DNA of 22,244 nt from Bacillota bacterium. Its GTDB lineage: Bacteria; Bacillota; Clostridia; Christensenellales; CAG-138. The notes under the pieces are model-generated. The model was not told the DNA's origin. It saw only the letters and a program-made list of their open reading frames with translations, and made no database searches. The stretch spans positions 1 through 22,244 of the forward strand of contig JAEWMV010000196.1 of NCBI GenBank assembly GCA_023393045.1, given 5' to 3'. Below, one piece after another: positions 12,886 through 17,813 of this stretch (positions within the stretch are counted from its first letter, which is position 1; every line of letters starts with the position of its first letter). The position numbers and the translations under genes were made by a program.

Positions 12886-13818
12886 TTACTCGCTAAAAAG
12901 CGGCGTGGAAAGATAGCGCTCGCCCGTATCCGGCAGGATCACGACGATGTTCTTGCCGCGGTTTTCGGGGCGCTTGGCAAGCTCTATGGCCGCCCACGCC
13001 GCCGCGCCGGAGGAAATGCCCACGAGTACGCCCTCGTTCTTGCCGATTTCGCGCCCCGTTGCGAACGCGTCCTCATTGGTGACGGCGATGACTTCGTCAT
13101 ACACCTTGGTGTTGAGCACATCGGGCACGAAGCCCGCGCCGATGCCCTGGATTTTGTGCGAGCCGGAAACGCCGGTGGAAAGCACAGGGGACGCCGCAGG
13201 CTCCACCGCCACGATTTTAATATCGGGATTCTTGCTCCTGAGGTATTCGCCCGCGCCCGTGACGGTGCCGCCCGTGCCCACGCCGGAAACGAGGATGTCC
13301 ACCTTGCCCTCGGTATCTTCCCATATTTCCGGCCCCGTGGTCTTGCGGTGCACCTCGGGGTTGGCGGGGTTGACGAACTGGCCGGGGATAAAGCTGTTGG
13401 GGGTTTCCTTTGCAAGCTCATCCGCCTTTGCGATGGCGCCCTTCATGCCCTTTGCGCCCTCGGTCAGAACCAGTTCCGCGCCGTAGGCCTTCATGAGCTG
13501 GCGGCGCTCCACGGACATGGTTTCGGGCATGACGATGATGAGCCGATATCCCCGCGCCGTCGCCACGGACGCGAGGCCGATGCCCGTGTTGCCTGAGGTG
13601 GGCTCGATGATGACGGAGCCTTCCTTCAGAAGCCCTTTCTCCTCCGCGTCGTCGATCATGGCCTTGGCGATGCGGTCCTTCACACTGCCCGCGGGGTTGA
13701 AATACTCCAGCTTGGCGAGCAGGCGCGCCTCGAGCGCGTGCGCCTTTTGGGTCCCTTTAAGCTCAAGCAGCGGCGTTTTTCCGATCAGTTGATCGATGGA
13801 TGTATAAACTTTGGACAT
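12886..13818 (-). CDS. cysK: Cysteine synthase (O-acetylserine sulfhydrylase)
   Basis: CysK is a PLP enzyme that joins sulfide to O-acetylserine to give cysteine, using the product of CysE. The 310-residue product shows the PLP lysine in NPAGSVKDR (Lys47), the substrate loop TSGNTGIGLA, the phosphate-binding GVGTGGTVTG, and the C-terminal GISSGAAAWAA with LPDTGERYLST. The start is preceded by AAGGAG. Its message has a long leader of about 180 bases that is filled by a 53-codon ORF ending inside the cysK ribosome binding site. An operator overlaps its -35 box, and an Rrf2 gene is divergent. Confidence 0.95.
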   Translation of the reverse strand: MSKVYTSIDQLIGKTPLLELKGTQKAHALEARLLAKLEYFNPAGSVKDRIAKAMIDDAEEKGLLKEGSVIIEPTSGNTGIGLASVATARGYRLIIVMPETMSVERRQLMKAYGAELVLTEGAKGMKGAIAKADELAKETPNSFIPGQFVNPANPEVHRKTTGPEIWEDTEGKVDILVSGVGTGGTVTGAGEYLRSKNPDIKIVAVEPAASPVLSTGVSGSHKIQGIGAGFVPDVLNTKVYDEVIAVTNEDAFATGREIGKNEGVLVGISSGAAAWAAIELAKRPENRGKNIVVILPDTGERYLSTPLFSE

Positions 13819-13829
13819 TTTTCTTCTCC

Positions 13830-13991
13830 TTATCTTTCATACACTATTTTGTCGCAAAACATCTGCCGGGAAACAATACGCTCCGCCGACATCGAAAAAC
13901 GCCCGGCCCGCCGCGAGGCCGACTTGATCTTAACGCAAAAGATCCCATAGCAAACCGCCTTTTTCACAACTTGTTCCATTGGTTCTTCCAT
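13830..13991 (-). CDS. 53-residue upstream ORF filling the cysK leader
   Basis: From an ATG only about six bases after the predicted transcription start to a TAA that overlaps the cysK AAGGAG site, the frame is open for 53 codons. The product starts MEEPMEQVVKKAVCYGIFCV and has Cys at 14, 19 and 46. Cys14 lies just before, and Cys19 inside, a perfect hairpin (GATCTT / AAGATC, 13926-13944), which is followed by a terminator-like hairpin. No good ribosome binding site precedes it, so it would be near-leaderless. Cysteine-sensing leader ORFs of leaderless type are known in mycobacteria; whether this is one is inference. No family resemblance is seen. Confidence 0.45.
   Translation of the reverse strand: MEEPMEQVVKKAVCYGIFCVKIKSASRRAGRFSMSAERIVSRQMFCDKIVYER
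13895..13922 (-). terminator. Possible attenuator hairpin in the cysK leader
   Basis: On the minus strand, TCGGCC and GGCCGG (one G-U pair, 13903-13922) close an eight-base loop; three bases later comes TTTTT (13895-13899). Together with the GATCTT/AAGATC hairpin just upstream it makes a two-hairpin leader of the attenuation type. The gap between stem and T run weakens it. Confidence 0.4.
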
Positions 13992-14003
13992 AGCCTTTAT
14001 CGC

Positions 14004-14032
14004 ATTATATGCCGCATAACATATAAAGTCAA
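14004..14032 (-). promoter_or_regulatory. cysK promoter
   Basis: TTGACT (14027-14032) and TATAAT (14004-14009) on the minus strand, 17 bases apart. Transcription should start near 13997, giving a long leader before cysK. Confidence 0.85.
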
Positions 14033-14046
14033 CATGTTTATATGTT
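14018..14046. promoter_or_regulatory. Operator over the cysK -35 box
   Basis: A perfect 10-bp inverted repeat AACATATAAA (14018-14027) / TTTATATGTT (14037-14046) with nine bases between, covering the cysK -35 hexamer. Within it, AACATA (14018-14023) and TGTTTA (14035-14040) stand 11 bases apart, exactly as at cysE. It lies 17 bases before the -35 of the divergent Rrf2-family gene, so it could serve both promoters. Confidence 0.7.
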
Positions 14047-14063
14047 TTATTTTTGCAAAATCC

Positions 14064-14092
14064 TTGAAACCCGCGGCGCTTCGTGATAAACT
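14064..14092 (+). promoter_or_regulatory. Promoter of the Rrf2-family gene
   Basis: TTGAAA (14064-14069), 17 bases, TAAACT (14087-14092). Transcription would start near 14099, leaving a short leader with a GGAGAG site. Confidence 0.7.
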
Positions 14093-14123
14093 AAACCCAT
14101 AAAACCGATGCGGAGAGCGGAAT

Positions 14124-14552
14124 ATGATCGTTTCGACAAAAGGCAGATATGCGCTGAGCGTCATGATGGACCTTGCGGAGCATAACACGGGCGAGTATGC
14201 GCTTTTGAACGACATTGCCGAACGGCAGGGCATATCGGAAAAATATCTCGAGGGCATCATGGCGGTTTTGAGCAAGAACGGCCTCGTGCGCTCCCTTCGC
14301 GGCAGGGGCGGCGGCTACATGCTCGCAAAAGCGCCGGAGGAATACACCGTGGGCAGCATTTTGAAGCTGACGGAAACCTCGCTTGCCTCCGTATCCTGCA
14401 CGGAGGAGAAGGGCGAGCAATGCAGGAAGGCCGCCGAATGCCGCATGTACCCCATGTGGGAAAAGCTCGACAGCATGATTCTTGAATACTTTGAAAGCGT
14501 GACCGTCGCCGACCTCATCGCGGGCGGCGGCGCGGACAATTACGTCATCTGA
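14124..14552 (+). CDS. Rrf2-family transcriptional regulator
   Basis: A 142-residue winged-helix regulator. The DNA-binding part covers about residues 1-80: STKGRYALSVMMDLAEH, LNDIAERQGISEKYLEGIM as helix-turn-helix, and the wing LVRSLRGRGGGYMLAK. Three cysteines follow in SCTEEKGEQC and AECRMYPMW, spaced C-x7-C-x5-C, close to the Fe-S-binding triad of IscR-like members. Relatives in Bacillota include CymR, which controls cysteine metabolism. Here the gene is divergent from cysK, followed by metNIQ, and near a repeat shared by cysE and cysK, so a cysteine-metabolism regulator is likely. No suf or isc genes are adjacent to support an IscR role. Confidence 0.85.
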   Translation: MIVSTKGRYALSVMMDLAEHNTGEYALLNDIAERQGISEKYLEGIMAVLSKNGLVRSLRGRGGGYMLAKAPEEYTVGSILKLTETSLASVSCTEEKGEQCRKAAECRMYPMWEKLDSMILEYFESVTVADLIAGGGADNYVI

Positions 14553-14589
14553 GCAGCAGGGAATGCATAAAAATTCAAAAATACCCCTG

Positions 14590-14618
14590 TTGACAGTATG
14601 CGCAATCGTGTTTATAAT
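14590..14618 (+). promoter_or_regulatory. metNIQ promoter, full consensus
   Basis: TTGACA (14590-14595), 17 bases, TATAAT (14613-14618). It lies after the Rrf2 stop and drives the leader-peptide ORF and metNIQ. The AACATA-N11-TGTTTA operator is absent here, so control is more likely after initiation. Confidence 0.9.
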
Positions 14619-14666
14619 GGCTCTGAATTGAGCGAACGGGATTTTTGAGGGAAGGAGACGCGTCAT

Positions 14667-14786
14667 ATGACAAGAGCACTGCGCAGCGCGAATGTCGGTT
14701 CCATGATGATGTGCATGTGCGCGTGCATGGGCATGCGCATGTTCCCGCGCGCCGTGAAATATGACTCGTCTTGTCGCCGCACCTGA
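14667..14786 (+). CDS. Met/Cys-rich leader peptide upstream of metN
   Basis: A 39-codon ORF with a GGAAGGAG ribosome binding site nine bases before its ATG. Residues 13-25 read MMMCMCACMGMRM: seven Met and three Cys in 13 codons, far above background. It starts about 42 bases after the predicted transcription start of the methionine importer operon and ends 27 bases before a terminator-like hairpin. This is the layout of an amino-acid attenuator, in which ribosome stalling at scarce codons decides termination. Met or Cys shortage would be the signal. A metal-binding micropeptide is an alternative. I cannot find a strong antiterminator by eye, although GACAAGA (14669-14675) and TCTTGTC (14769-14775) could close the leader. 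Confidence 0.7.
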   Translation: MTRALRSANVGSMMMCMCACMGMRMFPRAVKYDSSCRRT

Positions 14787-14813
14787 TATTCGCTTAAAAA
14801 AGCGCAATGATAC

Positions 14814-14849
14814 GGGCAGGAAACAAAGCGGGTTTCCTGCCCTGATTTT
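14814..14849 (+). terminator. Attenuator/terminator hairpin before metN
   Basis: A perfect 11-bp stem GGGCAGGAAAC (14814-14824) / GTTTCCTGCCC (14832-14842) with a seven-base loop, followed by TGATTTTA. The T run is interrupted, so termination may be partial. It lies between the Met/Cys leader ORF and the metN ribosome binding site, inside one operon, where only a regulatory role makes sense. Confidence 0.7.
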
Positions 14850-14866
14850 ATGTGTGGAGAAGAAGC

Positions 14867-15859
14867 ATGATCGAAATTCGGCACCTGAGCAAAACCTTCG
14901 GCGCGCCTACCGGCAGCGTCACGGCGCTTACCGATATCAACCTCACCATCGGCGACGGGGAGATATTCGGCATCATCGGCCTTTCGGGCGCGGGCAAAAG
15001 CACACTGGTGCGCTGCATCAACCTGCTTGAGCGGCCCACTGAGGGCGCCGTGCTCATCGACGGCAGCGATTTGACAAAGCTCGATAAAAAGGAGCTTTTG
15101 CGCATACGCCGCACCATCGGCATGATCTTTCAGGGCTTCAACCTGCTTGAGCAGCGAAGCGCGCTCGCCAACGTCCTCTTCCCGCTGGAGCTTGCGGGCG
15201 CGCCCAAGGCGCAGGCCCGTGCGCGGGCGGAAAGCCTGCTCGCGCTCGTGGGCCTTTCCGACAAGGCCAAGGCATACCCTTCGCAGCTCTCCGGCGGGCA
15301 GAAGCAGCGCGTGGCCATCGCCCGCGCGCTCGCGACAGAACCCAAATACCTGCTTTGCGACGAGGCGACGAGCGCGCTCGACCCCAACACCACGCGCGCC
15401 ATACTGGAGCTGCTGCGCGAAATCAACAAAACCCTCGGCGTGAGCATCGTGGTTATCACGCACGAGATGGGCGTCATCGAGCGCATCTGCGACAGGGTGG
15501 CCGTCATCGACAACAGCCGCATCGCGGAGGTGGGGCGCGTGGACGAGGTGTTCACCAACCCGCGCTCCGACATCGCAAAGGAGCTCGTGCTCCCCCGCGC
15601 CAAGGCCGTGGAGAGCATCGCGGGAGGCGGAACGAAGCTTCGGCTCGTGTTCAACGGGGAAGCCTCCCACAAGCCCGTCATATCCAACCTTGTGCTCGAG
15701 TGCCGCACGCCCGTCAACATCCTCTTTGCAGACATGAAGGAAATAGACGGCAAAAATTACGGCCATATGCTGCTGCAGCTGCCGGATGACGCGCGGGGAA
15801 CCGAGCGCGTGACGGCCTGGCTCACGGCAAACGGCGTGGCTTTTTCAAAGGAGGCGTAA
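14867..15859 (+). CDS. metN: Methionine ABC transporter ATP-binding protein
   Basis: A 330-residue ABC ATPase of the methionine uptake family. Walker A is GLSGAGKST (38-46), the signature LSGGQ (141-145), Walker B LLCDEAT (162-168) with the ALDP D-loop, and the switch histidine in VVITHEMG. The C-terminal 75 residues or so form the NIL/ACT-like domain that binds methionine and inhibits the transporter in E. coli MetN. The ATG at 14867 is chosen for the GGAG site seven bases before it; an in-frame GTG at 14852 would overlap that site. The permease gene begins one base after the stop. Confidence 0.95.
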   Translation: MIEIRHLSKTFGAPTGSVTALTDINLTIGDGEIFGIIGLSGAGKSTLVRCINLLERPTEGAVLIDGSDLTKLDKKELLRIRRTIGMIFQGFNLLEQRSALANVLFPLELAGAPKAQARARAESLLALVGLSDKAKAYPSQLSGGQKQRVAIARALATEPKYLLCDEATSALDPNTTRAILELLREINKTLGVSIVVITHEMGVIERICDRVAVIDNSRIAEVGRVDEVFTNPRSDIAKELVLPRAKAVESIAGGGTKLRLVFNGEASHKPVISNLVLECRTPVNILFADMKEIDGKNYGHMLLQLPDDARGTERVTAWLTANGVAFSKEA

Positions 15860-15860
15860 C

Positions 15861-16541
15861 ATGTTTTCCGATATGTTCGACAAGCTCTGGGAGAACGGGC
15901 TCATACAGCTGGGCGTGTGGGAAACGCTGTACATGACCTTCCTCTCCACCCTCTTCGCCTACCTCATCGGCATGCCGCTGGGCCTCGTGCTTTCGGTCAC
16001 GGACAAGGGGGGCATACGGCCCAAGCGCGCGCTCAACCGCACGCTTGGCATACTCGTCAACGCGCTTCGAAGCATCCCCTTCGTCATACTGATGGTGGCG
16101 ATGCTGCCGGTTGCAAAATTCGTGGTGGGCACGAGCCTTGGCAACAAGGCGATGATCGTGACCCTCGTCATCGCCGCCGCGCCCTACATTGCGCGCATGG
16201 TGGAATCCTCCATCAAGGAGGTGGACGCGGGCGTGATTGAGGCCGCGCAGGCAATGGGCGCTTCCTCCTTACAGATCGTGCTGCGCGTGCTCATCCCGGA
16301 GGCAAAGCCCTCCCTCGTGATCGGTTCGGTCATCTCCACCGTGACGATACTGGGCTATTCCGCCATGGCGGGCACCATAGGCGGCGGAGGCCTCGGCAAG
16401 ATCGCCATTACTTACGGCTACCAGCGCTATAACGACGACATCACTTGGGTCTGCGTGGCGCTCACCATCATCATCGTGCAGCTCATACAGGAATTCGGCA
16501 TGCGCCTCGCACGCCGCACGGACAAACGCGTCCGCCAGTGA
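15861..16541 (+). CDS. metI: Methionine ABC transporter permease
   Basis: A 226-residue integral membrane protein with about five hydrophobic helices, the size and profile of MetI. It opens with the ETLYMTFLSTLFAYLIGMPLG segment and contains the coupling-loop motif IEAAQAMGASSLQIVLRVLIPEA, of the EAA type, that contacts the ATPase. The GGIGGGLG-like end is seen as AGTIGGGGLGKIAI. AAAGGAGG, within the end of metN, precedes the ATG. After its stop come 213 bases holding a short ORF and a hairpin before metQ. Confidence 0.94.
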   Translation: MFSDMFDKLWENGLIQLGVWETLYMTFLSTLFAYLIGMPLGLVLSVTDKGGIRPKRALNRTLGILVNALRSIPFVILMVAMLPVAKFVVGTSLGNKAMIVTLVIAAAPYIARMVESSIKEVDAGVIEAAQAMGASSLQIVLRVLIPEAKPSLVIGSVISTVTILGYSAMAGTIGGGGLGKIAITYGYQRYNDDITWVCVALTIIIVQLIQEFGMRLARRTDKRVRQ

Positions 16542-16615
16542 GCGCCCAAGACTTCGCGCGTATCCGGGCAACCGGTTCGCATAGATTTGAACTTCCACAG
16601 AAAGGATGGCTGAAC

Positions 16616-16699
16616 ATGAAAATCAATCAACCAAACGACGCTTCGCTGCTGCTCGCCTGTAGACGGCGTATGCGAATGCCCATGCGGGAAACCGCATGA
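16616..16699 (+). CDS. 27-residue Met/Arg-rich ORF between metI and metQ
   Basis: The ORF starts nine bases after AAAGGA and ends with the stretch CRRRMRMPMRETA: three Met codons in alternation after an Arg cluster. Its last 11 codons form the 5' half of a large RNA hairpin (16666-16713), so translation would melt that fold. It sits in the methionine importer operon and resembles the metN leader ORF in having clustered ATG codons. It is too short for a family call and could be the by-product of the hairpin sequence. Confidence 0.5.
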   Translation: MKINQPNDASLLLACRRRMRMPMRETA

Positions 16700-16713
16700 A
16701 TCGACGCATACGC
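16666..16713 (+). ncRNA. 48-nt structured RNA element before metQ
   Basis: An outer perfect 9-bp stem (GCGTATGCG 16666-16674 with CGCATACGC 16705-16713) encloses a symmetric six-by-six internal loop (AATGCC / AATCGA) and an inner perfect 7-bp stem CATGCGG-GAAA-CCGCATG (16681-16698) capped by a GNRA tetraloop. No T run follows, so it is not a terminator. It could stabilise the metQ part of the message or act as a translation-responsive switch. It matches no RNA family I recognise. Confidence 0.65.
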
Positions 16714-16754
16714 ACCCAAGGCAAATAAAGCAGAAAATTTAAAGGAGAATTAAA

Positions 16755-17669
16755 ATGAAAAAGCTCATTTCCATCATCGTAACCATCGCCCTCTCCCTCG
16801 CCGTCCTCGCGGGCTGCGCGGACACGAACGCCCCCGCGGGCACCACCCCGGGTACCGGGACTGAAGCCCCCGTATCCACCCAGACCCCCGACGCCGCCAC
16901 GCCCGAAGTATCCGCAACGCCAGATGCGGAGCACACCATCACCGTGGGCGCAAGCTCCACGCCGCACGCGGAAATCCTCGAGCAGGTCAAGGACGCCCTC
17001 GCCGCACAAGGTTACGCCCTCAACATCGTGGTTTATGACGACTATGTGCTGCCCAACGAGGCGCTCGCGGACGGCACGCTCGACGCGAACTACTTCCAGC
17101 ACGTGCCCTACCTCAACAGCTTCAACGCAGCCAACGGCGCCAGCCTCGTTTCCGCCTCCGTCATCCACTACGAGCCCTTCGGCATCTACGGCAACGGCGT
17201 AGCGGCGCTGAGCGAGCTTGCCGCGGGCGCGACCATCATCATCCCCGCGGACGACAGCAACGAGACGCGCGCGCTGCTCCTGCTCGCGCAGGAAGGCCTC
17301 ATTGCGCTGCCCGAGGGCGCGAACGCAACGGACGGCGTGACCTCGCTTGACATCGTGGACGACAAGGGCTATAATGTCGTAACCGTGCAGGCGGACACCG
17401 TGGCCGCGCAGCTCAACAACAGCGACGCGGGCACCATCGCCATCATTAACGGCAACTACGCGCTCGAAGCCGGCCTGAAGATCGAGGACGCGCTCGCCCT
17501 CGAGGACGCCTCGGGCGACGCGGCGCAGACCTACGGCAACATCATCGCGGTGCGCTCCGGCGACGAGAGCGCGGCGAAAATTCAGGCGCTCATCGCGGCG
17601 CTCAAAACGGACGCCGTGCGCGACTACATCAGCGCGACCTACAACGGCGCGGTCGTGCCCCTCTTCTGA
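16755..17669 (+). CDS. metQ: Methionine-binding lipoprotein
   Basis: A 304-residue NLPA-family binding protein. AAGGAG lies before the ATG; the signal peptide ends in the lipobox VLAGC (Cys21), followed by a Thr/Pro/Ala-rich linker to about residue 52. The mature fold starts TITVGASSTPHAEILEQV and includes DYVLPNEALADGTLDANYFQHVPYL, typical of MetQ, then FGIYG, and IIPADDSNETRALLLLAQEGLI. It delivers methionine to MetNI at the outer face of the membrane. A strong terminator follows at 17697, ending the operon. Confidence 0.95.
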   Translation: MKKLISIIVTIALSLAVLAGCADTNAPAGTTPGTGTEAPVSTQTPDAATPEVSATPDAEHTITVGASSTPHAEILEQVKDALAAQGYALNIVVYDDYVLPNEALADGTLDANYFQHVPYLNSFNAANGASLVSASVIHYEPFGIYGNGVAALSELAAGATIIIPADDSNETRALLLLAQEGLIALPEGANATDGVTSLDIVDDKGYNVVTVQADTVAAQLNNSDAGTIAIINGNYALEAGLKIEDALALEDASGDAAQTYGNIIAVRSGDESAAKIQALIAALKTDAVRDYISATYNGAVVPLF

Positions 17670-17696
17670 CAAAATCTTTTTATTGTTTGCCCCAAT

Positions 17697-17733
17697 GTGA
17701 AGCCCGGGTTTATACCCGGGCTTCACACCTTTT
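17697..17733 (+). terminator. metQ operon terminator
   Basis: A perfect 13-bp stem GTGAAGCCCGGGT / ACCCGGGCTTCAC (17697-17726) with a TTAT loop, then ACCTTTT. It lies 28 bases past the metQ stop; a T-rich patch (17677-17688) precedes it. Confidence 0.9.
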
Positions 17734-17764
17734 GGATCGCGTTGAACCGCGTTTGGCGATGCGA

Positions 17765-17793
17765 TTGTGTTTTAGTCCCGTTGGTGGTATCAT
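17765..17793 (+). promoter_or_regulatory. Probable hyp operon promoter
   Basis: TTGTGT (17765-17770), 17 bases, TATCAT (17788-17793). The -35 is weak, but the -10 is the same hexamer as in two other promoters in this window. The start would fall just before the AAGGAGG site of hypF. Confidence 0.55.
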
Positions 17794-17813
17794 GCTGCGG
17801 TAAGGAGGATGCC

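Noticed and set aside
14554..14592. Inverted repeat CAGCAGGG / CCCTGTTG overlapping the metNIQ -35 box
   Set aside because: One G-U pair and a 23-base AT-rich gap, no match to the cysE/cysK operator and no T run; too weak to call an operator or terminator.
14553..14866. SAM-I (S-box), SMK or Met T-box riboswitch before metN
   Set aside because: None of their conserved segments (such as the S-box core or the T-box TGGNACC motif) is present.
14663..15766. A minus-strand frame ending with a Met/His-rich stretch opposite the metN leader
   Set aside because: It is antisense to metN; the Met/His residues are the complement of the ATG-rich leader.
17697..17813. N-terminal extension of HypF
   Set aside because: The extension would translate through the metQ terminator; the ATG at 17814 has an AAGGAGG site and begins directly at the acylphosphatase domain.
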